A DNA stretch of 64,000 nucleotides from Meridianimarinicoccus sp. MJW13 (GCF_014901205.1 NZ_JACNMU010000009.1:1-64000); one strand, 5' to 3'; positions 1 to 8,479 are shown, counted from the first letter of the stretch. The notes: a model not told the origin generated them from the sequence alone. Numbers and translations: made by a program.

Positions 1-25
1 GGTTCAAATCCTGCCCCCGCAACCA
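1..25 (+). tRNA. tRNA-fMet (initiator), 3' end only
   Basis: The first 25 bases read as the 3' half of a T-arm, an acceptor strand CCCCGCA, discriminator A and an encoded CCA. This matches the 3' end of bacterial initiator tRNA-fMet, whose acceptor carries the characteristic unpaired position 1:72 with A at 72 and ends CCCCGCAACCA. The anticodon lies outside the window, so identity rests on the acceptor/T-arm match. A hairpin terminator follows at 49-79. Confidence 0.8.
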
Positions 26-48
26 AAAATTTAACAGAATATCAAAGA

Positions 49-79
49 CTTGAAGTCGGCTCCAGCCGATCAAGTTTTT
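49..79 (+). terminator. Rho-independent terminator of the tRNA
   Basis: Arms CTTGA (49-53) and TCGGC (56-60) pair with GCCGA (65-69) and TCAAG (70-74) around a TCCA loop with a two-base AG bulge. A run of five T follows at 75-79. It sits 24 bases after the CCA end, as expected for a tRNA terminator. Confidence 0.7.
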
Positions 80-232
80 GATGTCGCGTTTTACATCAAC
101 GCCACATCAACGTTGGACGAGTCCAATATTTGGAACTGTGGGAATCGCTGACCAGGATTGGCACATGTGCCGTGGTCGGCTTCTTCGGGTGCCTCATTGC
201 GACAAGCAAACGATGGCAGGATGCCAGCACTG

Positions 233-259
233 TGAACCGCCCCGGGTTTACCGGAGAGT
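233..259 (+). repeat. IS left terminal inverted repeat
   Basis: 27 bases starting TGAACCGCCCCGGG, the perfect reverse complement of 1516-1542. It starts with TG, as usual for IS3-family ends. Confidence 0.9.
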
Positions 260-273
260 TTCTGGTTCAATGA

Positions 274-1119
274 TCAGGCTGCTTTTTCGGCAGCGTTCAA
301 GCTTGCGTGGAAATCCTCCTCTGCTTCTTGCGGGGTGAGATATCCGATGGCGCTGTGCAGTCGGCCGGTGTTGTACCAGTCGACCCATTTCAGGGTTTCC
401 AATTCGACTTGGCCGGTAGACTTCCAGGGGCCGAGGAAATTGATGACCTCTGTCTTGAACAGACCGATGATGCTTTCGGCCAAGGCGTTGTCGTAGCTGT
501 CGCCGACGCTGCCGACCGAGGTGTCGTTCCCGGCCTCGGCCAGACGCTCGGTGTAACGGATCGACAGGTATTGGCTGCCCCGATCGCTGTGATGGATCAG
601 CTTGTCGGCTTCGGATGGCGCCCGCTGACAGATCGCCTGGTTCAGTGCGTCGAGGACGAAGCCGGTGGTCATCGAGGTCGAAACGCGCCAGCCGACGATC
701 TTCCGGGCGAAGACGTCGATGACGAAGGCGACGTACACCATGCCCTGCCAGCTTGAGACGTAGGTGAAATCCGAAACCCAGAGCTGGTTCGGCATGGCTG
801 CCAAGAAGGCTCGGTTCACCTTGTCGTCCGGGCAAGGTTGCGCTGCATCGGGGTTGGTCGTGATGACCTTCTTGCCGCGTACAACGCCTTGCAATCCCAT
901 AACCTTCATCAGCCGTTCCACGGTGCAGCGGGCGATGTCCCGCCCTTCGCGGCGCAACTGGTGCCAGACTTTGCAGGCGCCATAGCGTTTGCGACTGTTG
1001 TCGAAGGCATCCTGGATGGCGGCCCGATCAACAGCATCCTGCTTTGCACGACCAGATGCCAACAAGGGATCACGCTCAACGGCCTTGTGCGCATAAAACG
1101 TGGATGGTGCGATCCCCAA
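274..1119 (-). CDS. IS3-family transposase OrfB (DDE integrase core)
   Basis: Catalytic subunit of the IS3 transposase, an rve-type RNase-H fold. The DDE triad is visible as D117 in VSDFTYV, D179 in HSDRGSQY and E215 in NALAESI, with the family's 35-residue D-to-E spacing. An HTH_21-like stretch lies before it (SRKRYGACKVWHQL). The open frame continues upstream of the listed TTG start to the end of orfA (reading NDDHRGAFGVGPICRVL), so the functional product would normally be an OrfAB fusion made by frameshifting. Oddity: orfB is in the +1 phase relative to orfA, whereas IS3 elements normally have orfB in the -1 phase. A small deletion in the overlap may have broken the fusion. Confidence 0.9.
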   Translation of the reverse strand: MGIAPSTFYAHKAVERDPLLASGRAKQDAVDRAAIQDAFDNSRKRYGACKVWHQLRREGRDIARCTVERLMKVMGLQGVVRGKKVITTNPDAAQPCPDDKVNRAFLAAMPNQLWVSDFTYVSSWQGMVYVAFVIDVFARKIVGWRVSTSMTTGFVLDALNQAICQRAPSEADKLIHHSDRGSQYLSIRYTERLAEAGNDTSVGSVGDSYDNALAESIIGLFKTEVINFLGPWKSTGQVELETLKWVDWYNTGRLHSAIGYLTPQEAEEDFHASLNAAEKAA

Positions 1120-1159
1120 AACCCGGCAGATCGGCCCGACACCAAAAGCCCCTCGGTGA

Positions 1160-1492
1160 TCATCGTTTGAACGGGCGGTCGAGCTCCGCCGCCGCGAAAT
1201 ATGCGCTGGCCTTCTTCAGGATCTCGTTGGCGGTTCGAAGCTCACGGTTCTCCCGCTCCAAATCTTTGATCCTGTCCTCCTCCGCACTCGTCAGCCCCGC
1301 CCGCTGACCGGCATCACGCTCGGCCTGCTGGCACCAGACGCGCAGGCTGTCCGGCGAACATCCCAACTTCGGTGCAATTGCCCGATATGCAGCGCTGTCG
1401 CTGCTGTAATCGGCACGGTTCTCACGAACCAGCCGAACACCGCGTTCGCGAAGCTCGGCCGGATAGGCGGGGGTGAATCGTCTTGTCGTCAT
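1160..1492 (-). CDS. IS3-family transposase OrfA (HTH protein)
   Basis: Small DNA-binding protein of about 110 residues with an HTH_Tnp_1 domain (RFTPAYPAELRERGVRLV...) and a C-terminal leucine-zipper-like region (LERENRELRTANEILKKA) used for transposase dimerisation and OrfAB formation. The start is set at the ATG at 1492 because AAGGA lies about 8 bases upstream; an in-frame ATG at 1501 has no spaced ribosome site. It ends in PFKR, followed by TGA inside the orfB frame. Confidence 0.88.
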   Translation of the reverse strand: MTTRRFTPAYPAELRERGVRLVRENRADYSSDSAAYRAIAPKLGCSPDSLRVWCQQAERDAGQRAGLTSAEEDRIKDLERENRELRTANEILKKASAYFAAAELDRPFKR

Positions 1493-1515
1493 AGGGCTCA
1501 TCCTTTGAGTGTTTT

Positions 1516-1542
1516 ACTCTCCGGTAAACCCGGGGCGGTTCA
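1516..1542 (-). repeat. IS right terminal inverted repeat
   Basis: 27 bases, the perfect reverse complement of 233-259, ending in CA. The orfA start lies just inside it. Confidence 0.9.
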
Positions 1543-1976
1543 ATGCGACCGGCCACATCGAGTCAGAACGACTCAAAGCGGACACGGAGGAGTACGGATC
1601 GCTTGCCCAATGGGGCGCATCGGCAACCACGTGAGCGGCCCAATCCCGACCTCGGCAACCTTGCATATTGCTGCAGTGCGGCCCGTCGAAGCCGCCTTTC
1701 GCTGCAAGCGCAACACCCGGATTGGGTCGACGCTCAGATCGCGGACCTTGCCGTCCTTCGATCAATCACCGCTAGCAACGGCAACCCGCGCATAGCCAGC
1801 ATTGACGGTGTATTGGTGAATTTCCGATTCCAAGAGGTTTGCTCCAATTCTCGGTGAAACCGGAAGCGAATGTACAAGCGAACGGAGGTTCATACAGGGC
1901 TCCGGGCAAAAGACATCCCGAAAGAGTTGCAAGGAATACTCTCGACTTCTGACGCTCTGTCAGATTTAGTGACGGG
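1543..1976. other. Non-coding stretch between IS and TetR gene
   Basis: No reading frame here looks like protein: the open frames are short and change composition along their length. The last 30 bases hold the inverted repeat at 1948-1964. Otherwise I see nothing specific. Confidence 0.5.
1948..1964. promoter_or_regulatory. Candidate TetR operator
   Basis: TCTGAC-N5-GTCAGA is a perfect 6-bp inverted repeat ending 12 bases before the TetR start. A third half-site TGTCAGA occurs at 1979-1985, over the start codon. TetR-family proteins commonly bind such short palindromes over their own promoter, so autoregulation is the natural reading (inference). Confidence 0.45.
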
Positions 1977-2642
1977 ATGTCAGATACGTTCGCCACCGAT
2001 TCAGCGTCCAAGAGCGTTCGGCCCATGCCGCCGAGCAAGGCCGCGATAACGCGGTCCGCCATTCTCGATGCAGGATCCGTATTCCTGGAAACCCGGCCAT
2101 TTCGCGATCTCACCGTCGGCGGTCTCATGGCAACGACAGAGTACAGTCGCCCCACCTTCTATCTCTATTTCAACGATCTCCACGGATTCATGGAAACGCT
2201 TCTGGACGAAGTGAAAGTCGGGATCGTCGAAGGGGCGCGTGCCTGGCTCTCCAATGAGGGGGATGCGGTTGGGGGCCTGCGGCAGAGCCTGACAACCCTG
2301 GTCGATGTCGCCCACCAGCATGGCCCGATCCTGAAAGCCGTTGCGGATGCCGCGCCGGGTGATGCCCGACTGGAACGTGTCTGGGAGATGTTCCTGGGAT
2401 CGTTTGATGAAGTGGTTTCGGCCCGCATTGCACAGGATCAGGCTGCGGGCCTTACGCCAGACTTTGAACCGCTGCCGGTTGCGCGCGCATTGAATAGAAT
2501 GGACGCCGGCATGCTCATTCAGGCGTTTGGTTCTGGCGAGAAAGCCCCGAAAGACGTGGTGCTTTCGGCAATCATGCGAGTTTGGCTCTCGACGCTGTAC
2601 CCATTCGACGCAGCCGCATCGATTGAACAAATCGGACGATAG
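1977..2642 (+). CDS. TetR-family transcriptional regulator
   Basis: 221-residue one-component repressor. The N-terminal TetR helix-turn-helix is at about residues 22-70 (RSAILDAGSVFLE, then YSRPTFYLYFNDLHGFMETLL); the helical ligand domain is not diagnostic. The ATG at 1977 is used, but an in-frame ATG at 2025 would also keep the whole HTH, and neither has a strong ribosome site. It is followed 76 bases later by the exported DUF1254 gene on the same strand, which it may control. A short palindrome lies just upstream (1948-1964). The ligand is unknown. Confidence 0.85.
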   Translation: MSDTFATDSASKSVRPMPPSKAAITRSAILDAGSVFLETRPFRDLTVGGLMATTEYSRPTFYLYFNDLHGFMETLLDEVKVGIVEGARAWLSNEGDAVGGLRQSLTTLVDVAHQHGPILKAVADAAPGDARLERVWEMFLGSFDEVVSARIAQDQAAGLTPDFEPLPVARALNRMDAGMLIQAFGSGEKAPKDVVLSAIMRVWLSTLYPFDAAASIEQIGR

Positions 2643-2718
2643 CGACCAATTCCGCAAGGGCAGATGTGCTTTTGAAAAAGGGCATGCTTGCGCCAAACGA
2701 AAAAAGGGAGGCCGAAAG

Positions 2719-4296
2719 ATGATTTCCACAAGGGCACTGGCTACCACAGCCGGAATTGCCACGATGGCTGGGGGGCTCTGGGTCTCTCCGCTGGCGGCTC
2801 AGGAAGTGCCGGCAATGGAGATGACAACGGAGATACCGGAAGGCATAACTACACCGGACAACATCCAGACCCGCGTGGGAGCTCTGAACTTCTTTGACGG
2901 CGTGCCGGACGTGGAGTCCGCACAGAAGGTGTACAACCTGCTGGACTTCACCCACGCCTACCAAGCCTTTCTTGATGGCACCAAGATTGCCTCGATGGAC
3001 GCAATCCGCAAAGGCATCCTGGAATTTGGTCCGGCGAACACGACGGCCGTTCTGTTCGAGGGGCTGATGGATTCGAAAGCCCTGTTCCTGACCGCCAACA
3101 CCACCAGCGTTTACATGTTCTCCTGGCTGGAGATGGGCGACGAACCGATGGTGATCGAGACACCGCCCAACGTGCTCGGGTTCATCAACGATCACTGGTT
3201 CCGCTATGTGATCGATTTCGGAAACCTGGGACCGGATGAAGGCAAGGGCGGCAAGTTCCTTGTCCTGCCGCCGGGTTACGAGGGCGATGTTCCCGAAGGC
3301 TACCACGTTGCGCCGACCTCCACCTATGGCAACTGGGTGATCTGGCGCGGGTATCAGAAGGATGGCTCGACGGATGACGCGGTCAACAACACCAAGGAGA
3401 AGTTCAAGATTTATCCGCTCTCCCAGGCGGAGACCCCGCCGGAAATGACCTTCGTGAATGCGTCTGGTCAGTTTATGAACACGATCCACCGGATGGACGA
3501 GAATATCTTCCACGAGATCAACGACGTTGTTCAGGCCGAACCCTTGATGGGCGAACGTCCCGAGCTTCTTGGGCACCTCGCGGCGATCGGGATCGTCAAG
3601 GGACAGGAATTTGCGCCCGATGAGCGGATGCAGGCGATCCTCAAGGCCGCAGCAAGCGCCGGCTCGGTCACCGTTAAGACCATCGTCTCCAAGCCGCGCG
3701 ACGAGCGGTTCTACTGGTATCCCGGTGAGAGCTACTGGCTGACGGCGTTCCCGGGCAGCGCCTACACATGGGAGCTGGACGGTGTGACCCTGCACGACAT
3801 CCGCGCGGGCTTCCATTTCTACGCGACCGGGATCACGCCTGCGATGGCCCTCAAGAAGGTCGGCAAAGGTTCGCAATATGCCTTCACCTATCTCGATTCC
3901 AAGGGCAACCCGCTGGATGGTGCGAGGACCTACAAGGTGAATGTGCCAAAGGACGTGCCGGCCAAGGATTTCTGGTCGTTCACGCTCTATGACAACCAGA
4001 CCCGATCGATGTTGCAGACCGACGCCCAGTTCCCTGGGATCGGCAGCAACGACACGAGCGTCGCCCAGAATGACGACGGCTCCTACGACATCTACTTTGC
4101 GCCGGAGGCCCCGAAGGGCAAGGAAAGCAATTGGGTCCAGACCGTTCCCGGCAAGGGCTGGAACACGATCTTCCGCCTGTATGGCCCGCTCGAGTCCTGG
4201 TTCGACCAGACCTGGCGGCCAGGCGAGATCGTGTTGATCGATTTTGCCAGCAGTGCAAACGACTGTGCTTGTGGCGCTAAAGAAGAAGCGAAGTGA
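2719..4296 (+). CDS. Exported DUF1254/DUF1214 protein
   Basis: 525-residue protein of unknown function with a Sec signal peptide (about residues 1-25, cleavage after LAAQ). It has an N-terminal DUF1254 region (residues ~40-180, with SKALFLTANTTSVYMF and PMVIETPPNVLGF) and a C-terminal DUF1214 region (ATGITPAMALKKVG, FWSFTLYDNQTRSML). The start ATG at 2719 is chosen because GGGAGG lies 8 bases upstream and the signal peptide begins there; upstream in-frame codons belong to the TetR region. A paralogue with the same motifs lies at 31842-33443. Known members are envelope or periplasmic proteins without an assigned reaction. It probably forms a unit with the preceding TetR gene and ends at a 13-bp hairpin. 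Confidence 0.85.
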   Translation: MISTRALATTAGIATMAGGLWVSPLAAQEVPAMEMTTEIPEGITTPDNIQTRVGALNFFDGVPDVESAQKVYNLLDFTHAYQAFLDGTKIASMDAIRKGILEFGPANTTAVLFEGLMDSKALFLTANTTSVYMFSWLEMGDEPMVIETPPNVLGFINDHWFRYVIDFGNLGPDEGKGGKFLVLPPGYEGDVPEGYHVAPTSTYGNWVIWRGYQKDGSTDDAVNNTKEKFKIYPLSQAETPPEMTFVNASGQFMNTIHRMDENIFHEINDVVQAEPLMGERPELLGHLAAIGIVKGQEFAPDERMQAILKAAASAGSVTVKTIVSKPRDERFYWYPGESYWLTAFPGSAYTWELDGVTLHDIRAGFHFYATGITPAMALKKVGKGSQYAFTYLDSKGNPLDGARTYKVNVPKDVPAKDFWSFTLYDNQTRSMLQTDAQFPGIGSNDTSVAQNDDGSYDIYFAPEAPKGKESNWVQTVPGKGWNTIFRLYGPLESWFDQTWRPGEIVLIDFASSANDCACGAKEEAK

Positions 4297-4303
4297 TCGA
4301 AAA

Positions 4304-4334
4304 TGTTGGAAGCAGCCTGTCGCTGCTTCCAACA
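4304..4334 (+). terminator. Hairpin after DUF1254 gene
   Basis: A 13-bp perfect stem (4304-4316 with 4322-4334, arm TGTTGGAAGCAGC) has a 5-base loop and begins 7 bases after the stop codon. There is no T-run, so it may be a transcript-stabilising hairpin rather than a simple intrinsic terminator. Confidence 0.6.
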
Positions 4335-4738
4335 GCCCACTTGGGTCAGAATGGCGCGATGATATCTATCTCTGCACCGGTCGCAACGAAGACACGTCCC
4401 GTCCTGCTTTCTGAAATCGGCGCCCACAAAGGTTGAGATTACTCGACTGCGCCGAAGTCGGCATAGCAGCCTGCGTTGCAAGGTGCAGCATTTGGTATGG
4501 CGGGCTCCGAGCCGACTTGCGGCAGCGCAGTGAGCATCTCGGACTCAGGCGAATGTGGATGTCGGCTTTTGACGATAATCCATGAGCGGTTCGCGCCTGC
4601 AGAGAAAGCCCGCTCTCCGCCCTTCCTGCACAATGCCGCGGTGCCGGATCAACCCATCGTACTCCTGCAATGAAGGTCAAAGTTGGATGATTGGGCTCAG
4701 TGTCGCTCATTGGTAGCAGGCCGAGTGCTTCCCGTCCG
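4335..4738. other. Non-coding stretch
   Basis: About 400 bases without a convincing reading frame on either strand. The short open frames lack recognisable domains and a spaced ribosome site. It looks like degraded or spacer DNA between the DUF1254 unit and a phage-like fragment. Confidence 0.4.
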
Positions 4739-5131
4739 TCACCCTACCTTCGCACCCCAGAAGGACGTGTGGTCGGCAGCGAGGTAGCCATCCGCGACCC
4801 GGAAGTATCCCTGGAGCTCGACGGTATCGCCGGCCGCTAATTCGACCATCGTCTGCAACCAGAGCGCAGTAGCCCCCGACACATGCGTCCCGAAAACCTC
4901 GCCATATGATCCCTTGATCTCGGTCGCCCCATTCAGCACCAGCCGCCCGCTCATCCGGGCCGAGGTACTGGCATTCACCTTGTAGTGCAGCGTCGCGCCA
5001 AACAGGTACCCGCCCTGACCGATACACTGATGGAGAAACACCCAGCTGCCAGTTGGGTCACTTGTTTGGTGGGGTTTTCCCGGCCACACGCAAATCGATG
5101 GTGACCGCCCATGCGACCGTATCGCCGACAC
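4739..5131 (-). pseudogene. Phage-like jelly-roll protein, C-terminal fragment
   Basis: Only the last ~100 residues of this frame look like protein: YKVNASTSARMSGRLVLNG, then AAGDTVELQGYFRVADGYL, ending FWGAKVG. This alternation of beta-strands resembles C1q/tail-fibre-type domains seen in phage structural proteins of related bacteria. The first ~30 residues do not look native. Upstream (5132-5290) short coding-like pieces occur in other frames (GAGVPIFFQMNSSD, then MSVGDTVAWAVTIDLRVAG), broken by stops, so I read the locus as a decayed gene. The family assignment is from pattern only. Confidence 0.4.
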
Positions 5132-5313
5132 TCATGCCTGCAATGGATCAGTCGCTGCTGTTCATTTGAAAGAAGATCGGTACGCCCGCCCCGCGTGCAA
5201 ACGCGGTGTAACCGCGCTGTTGGGTTGCACGCGACAGCAGGGCCACCGCTACGACCAGCGCCATCAAGGCGCTGATCGTGACCAGGTTGTTCACTACCGA
5301 GAATGAACTGACC

Positions 5314-6525
5314 TTAGTTCTTGATGACGTTGTGCTCGGGGCCGAAGGGGAAGCCGGTGATGTTCTCGACCTTGTCCTCTTCGATGACCAGAATGTCATG
5401 CTCGCGGTAGCCGCCAGCGCCGGGCTGTCCTTCGGGGATCATGACCATGGGCTCCATGGAAACGACCATTCCGGGCTTGAGCACCGTTTCGATGTCTTCG
5501 CGAAGTTCGACACCGGCCTCGCGGCCATAGTAGTGGCTCAGAACGCCGAAGCTGTGCCCGTAACCGAACGAACGATACTTCAGCAGATCCCATTCGCGGT
5601 ACATCTCGTTGAGTTCAATCGCGATGTCCATGCAGCGGGCGCCGGGCTTGATCAGTTCAAGTCCACGCTCGTGCACCTTCACGTTCTTTTCCCAGATGTC
5701 GAGGCTGGCATCATCCACGTGGTCGCAGAACAGGGTGCGTTCCAGGGCGGTGTAATACCCGAAGATCATCGGGAAAGTGTTGAGGCTGAGGATCTCGCCG
5801 GACTGCACCTTCTTGTTGGTCACGGGGTTGTGCGCGCCGTCGGTGTTGATGCCCGACTGGAACCAGGTCCACGTGTCCATCAGTTCCACAAAGGGGAAGG
5901 AGTTTGCGATCTCGCGGATCATCGCGTTGGTCCCGGCGATGGCGACTTCGTGCTCGGGGACACCTGCCTTGACGGCATTTGCCACGGCAGCACCGCCGAC
6001 GTCGGCGACGCGGGCGCCTTCCTTGATCAGCTTGATCTCTTCGGCCGACTTGATCGTGCGCATCCACATGGCCGGCTGGCCGACGTCCACCAGTTCGACG
6101 CCCGGCAGAGCGTCCTGGATCAATTGCCGGTATTCCAGCGACACGTGATCGAATTCGATCCCGACGCGCTTGGCGCCTTGGGTCAGTTGCTGGATCGCGC
6201 GGTAGAAGTTGTCACGGCGCCAGTCCGTGTAGGTGATGTTGTTGCCAAAGCTGCGGCGGAAAGGCTGACCGCCATCGATGCCGGCAGAGATCGTGGTGGC
6301 ATTCTTCTGGTCGATGACCATGCCGTACTTGCGGCCGAAATAGCAGTAGAGCCAGCCGCTGTAATAGTTGATGCAGTGGTACGAGGTGAACAGCGCCGCG
6401 TCGACGTCGTTCTTGCCCATCCAGTCACGCAATTCGTTCTGCCGGCGGGCCATCTCGTTGTCCGAAAAGGGCGAAAACTCCTTCTCGCCGTTGTGCCATT
6501 CCATGACGTGGAGCATGTCGTCCAT
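5314..6525 (-). CDS. Creatinase (creatine amidinohydrolase)
   Basis: Cytosolic enzyme that hydrolyses creatine to sarcosine plus urea (EC 3.5.3.3). The 403-residue length and sequence match Pseudomonas creatinase throughout: SYHCINYYSGWLYCYFG near residue 50, DGGQPFRRSFG near 85, DTWTWFQSGINTDGAHNPV with catalytic His at residue 232 (the family number), ALERTLF, and GYGHSFGVLSHYYGREAG. It has the M24 pita-bread fold, but the metal-ligand aspartates are replaced (GYYTALERT), as in true creatinases. The start at 6525 has AGAGGA 9 bases upstream. Neighbours are a LysR regulator and creatininase. The M24 family includes many peptidases, but the residue pattern favours creatinase strongly. Confidence 0.95.
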   Translation of the reverse strand: MDDMLHVMEWHNGEKEFSPFSDNEMARRQNELRDWMGKNDVDAALFTSYHCINYYSGWLYCYFGRKYGMVIDQKNATTISAGIDGGQPFRRSFGNNITYTDWRRDNFYRAIQQLTQGAKRVGIEFDHVSLEYRQLIQDALPGVELVDVGQPAMWMRTIKSAEEIKLIKEGARVADVGGAAVANAVKAGVPEHEVAIAGTNAMIREIANSFPFVELMDTWTWFQSGINTDGAHNPVTNKKVQSGEILSLNTFPMIFGYYTALERTLFCDHVDDASLDIWEKNVKVHERGLELIKPGARCMDIAIELNEMYREWDLLKYRSFGYGHSFGVLSHYYGREAGVELREDIETVLKPGMVVSMEPMVMIPEGQPGAGGYREHDILVIEEDKVENITGFPFGPEHNVIKN

Positions 6526-6642
6526 TGTCGAAAGTCCTCTCTGCTATCAGTGACACAGAATGCGTAGCAGTCAGGCTGCGTCGCGAAAAATTAATTGCAA
6601 TCATCCTACCATAAGAATTTCATATCAGGCTTGCGTGTTGGC

Positions 6643-7542
6643 CTAAGATCCGGCGCGGGCGCGCATCGGCAGGCGGAAGCTCGACACGTCTTCCGTGATC
6701 CGTTCGATCAGCTTCAGCGCCGCATCCGACATCTTGATGTGCTTGTAGAACAGCCCGATGTGGATATTGGACAATTGCGGGAAGCCATCGCTGGGGGTCA
6801 GGGTCCGCATGCCGGGCAGCAGGGTCTTTCTGGTCAGCGCGGTGACGCCCATGCCATCCAGAACGGCCTTCTGGAGGGCTGACACGCCCAGGCTTTCAAA
6901 GGACACGCGCCAGTCGCGCCCCTCGGCATTCAGGGCATCGATCATGCGCTTGCGATAGAAGCAGCCATCGGGGTGGGCGATCACCTTGAGCGGGTGGTCG
7001 GGGTCGATCTTGTGATCGCGGGCACAGACCCAGACCGGACGTTCCGACCAGTAGATAGAGACATGGGGTGCCGGCATCACGTCAGTGATGGCAATGGCCA
7101 TGTCGAGGGTGTCAATATGGAGGGCAGAGAGCAGTTCCCGGCTTCGATGACATCGAATGTCCAGCAGAACAGCCGGGTTTTCGCGGGAGAACCTGGCGAT
7201 GATGCTTTGGAAGAAATCGATCGAATAGTCGACTGGCAGACCGATCCGAAGCGTTCCAAGGGCGGCTGTCTGCTGCAGGTTCGCGACGGCCCGGTCGTTG
7301 AGGCGCAGCATCTCGCGGGCGTAGCCCAGAAGGGTCTGTCCGTTCGGCGTCAACTCGACCTGTTTGCCTTTGTGCTCCAGTAATTTCGCACCGACAACTT
7401 CTTCAAGGCGCTTGATCTGCAGGGATATCGCCGGCTGGGTCCGTCCCAGGACGTTCCCGGTTTCGGTGTAGTTGCGCAGGTCCACCACGGTCACGAAGGT
7501 CCGCAACAGATCGGTCTGCAGGTTTGTGAATTTGCGCATCAT
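6643..7542 (-). CDS. LysR-family transcriptional regulator
   Basis: 299-residue LTTR with an N-terminal winged HTH (residues ~6-65: LLRTFVTVVDLRNYTETG, RTQPAISLQIKRLEEVVG) and a periplasmic-binding-like effector domain. The start is set at ATG 7542, with AAGGA 6 bases upstream, rather than the in-frame TTG at 7548. It is divergent from creatininase, with a perfect T-N11-A inverted repeat at 7554-7576 in the shared promoter. It lies just downstream of the regulatory region and upstream of creatinase, so it probably activates the creatinine genes with creatinine or creatine as inducer (inference). Confidence 0.9.
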   Translation of the reverse strand: MMRKFTNLQTDLLRTFVTVVDLRNYTETGNVLGRTQPAISLQIKRLEEVVGAKLLEHKGKQVELTPNGQTLLGYAREMLRLNDRAVANLQQTAALGTLRIGLPVDYSIDFFQSIIARFSRENPAVLLDIRCHRSRELLSALHIDTLDMAIAITDVMPAPHVSIYWSERPVWVCARDHKIDPDHPLKVIAHPDGCFYRKRMIDALNAEGRDWRVSFESLGVSALQKAVLDGMGVTALTRKTLLPGMRTLTPSDGFPQLSNIHIGLFYKHIKMSDAALKLIERITEDVSSFRLPMRARAGS

Positions 7543-7553
7543 AAACAATCCTT

Positions 7554-7576
7554 ATTCATGCATTGTTACTATGAAT
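7554..7576. promoter_or_regulatory. LysR-type operator (T-N11-A box)
   Basis: ATTCAT-N11-ATGAAT is a perfect 6-bp inverted repeat with the exact 11-base spacing of LTTR recognition boxes. It lies 11 bases upstream of the LysR start and 57 bases upstream of creatininase, so one site can serve autoregulation and activation of the divergent gene. Confidence 0.6.
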
Positions 7577-7633
7577 TTCCGAGAGAAGGCAAGCTGCCCT
7601 AGGGTCTGAAGATCAACAGTCCATGGGGGTTCA

Positions 7634-8416
7634 ATGCCATATTCTACCGTTTTCGCCGCTGAATTGCCTTGGCCCGACTATCAAAAACGGGTGCAGAACG
7701 GGGATGTGCCAATACTAATTCCGCTCGGGTCCATGGAGCAGCACGGCCATCATATGCCGATGCATGTGGATGTGCTTTTGCCGACGGAATTCGCACGTCG
7801 CGCTGCCGAACAGGCAGGGGCTCTCGTCGCGCCGCCCTTCACCTATGGATACAAGTCACACCAGAAATCGGGTGGCGGGAACTTCTTTCCGGGCACCACC
7901 AGCCTTGACGGCGCGAGCCTCGTGAATGCGCTCAAGGACGTGGTCAAGGAATTCGTACGCCACGGTGTGCGCAACCTGTGCATCGTCAACGGTCATTTCG
8001 AAAACTCCTGGTTCATCACCGAAGCCATCGACCTTGCCCTGCGCGAACTGGGCTGGGCCGACATCCACGACGTCAAGGTCGTGGTCCTTTCCTATTGGGA
8101 TTTCGTGGATCAGGCCTCGATCGAGAAGCTGTATCCCAACGGTTTCCTTGGCTGGGACATCGAGCATGGCGGTGTTCTGGAAACTTCCCTGATGCTGCGC
8201 CTGCACCCTGATCTCGTGTCCCTGCAGGACGCGGTAGAGCACGCGCCCGCAACCTTCCCCCCCTATGACGTCTACCCGGCCAAACCGGACTGGACGCCGG
8301 CCAGTGGCACGCTGTCCTCGCCAAAGGAAGCGACCGCCGAAAAGGGCGATATCCTTCTGGATGTCTGCACCAAGGGGATCGTGAAAGCCCTTAAAGCCGA
8401 GTTCGGCCAGCCTTGA
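7634..8416 (+). CDS. crnA: Creatininase (creatinine amidohydrolase)
   Basis: Interconverts creatinine and creatine (EC 3.5.2.10) with a binuclear metal centre. At 260 residues it matches Pseudomonas creatininase closely: E35, H37 and D46 in SMEQHGHHMPMHVDVLLP, the loop YGYKSHQKSGGGNFFPGTTS, H121 and E123 in NGHFEN, and SYWDFV then GWDIEHGGVLETSLML. These metal and substrate residues are offset by one from the Pseudomonas numbers. The wider creatininase family includes mycofactocin MftE and FAPy deformylases, but those lack this region around residues 72-90. It is first in a plus-strand run with an ABC importer, divergent from the LysR gene. Confidence 0.95.
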   Translation: MPYSTVFAAELPWPDYQKRVQNGDVPILIPLGSMEQHGHHMPMHVDVLLPTEFARRAAEQAGALVAPPFTYGYKSHQKSGGGNFFPGTTSLDGASLVNALKDVVKEFVRHGVRNLCIVNGHFENSWFITEAIDLALRELGWADIHDVKVVVLSYWDFVDQASIEKLYPNGFLGWDIEHGGVLETSLMLRLHPDLVSLQDAVEHAPATFPPYDVYPAKPDWTPASGTLSSPKEATAEKGDILLDVCTKGIVKALKAEFGQP

Positions 8417-8479
8417 GCGCCGGCAAGTGCGAGTTGATCGATCCGTAAAAAAAATGTGACCCCAACAAGGAGCAACCCA

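Larger units (their letters stand above)
233..1542 (-). mobile_element. IS3-family insertion sequence
   Basis: The element is about 1.31 kb, bounded by 27-bp perfect terminal inverted repeats that begin TGAACCGCCCCGGG (left) and end in CA (right). It holds the two-gene layout of IS3 elements (orfA helix-turn-helix, orfB DDE integrase), both read on the minus strand. I see no exact target-site duplication (flanks CTG and ATG), so the copy may be old or its flank rearranged. It lies about 200 bases from the tRNA-fMet 3' end. Confidence 0.9.

Noticed and set aside
220-1552. A target-site duplication around the IS3 element
   Set aside because: The flanking bases (CTG on the left, ATG on the right) do not match at 3 or 4 bases.
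2572-4332. A 586-codon antisense frame over the first DUF1254 gene
   Set aside because: The opposite strand encodes a signal peptide and two known domains; the antisense product has no recognisable feature.
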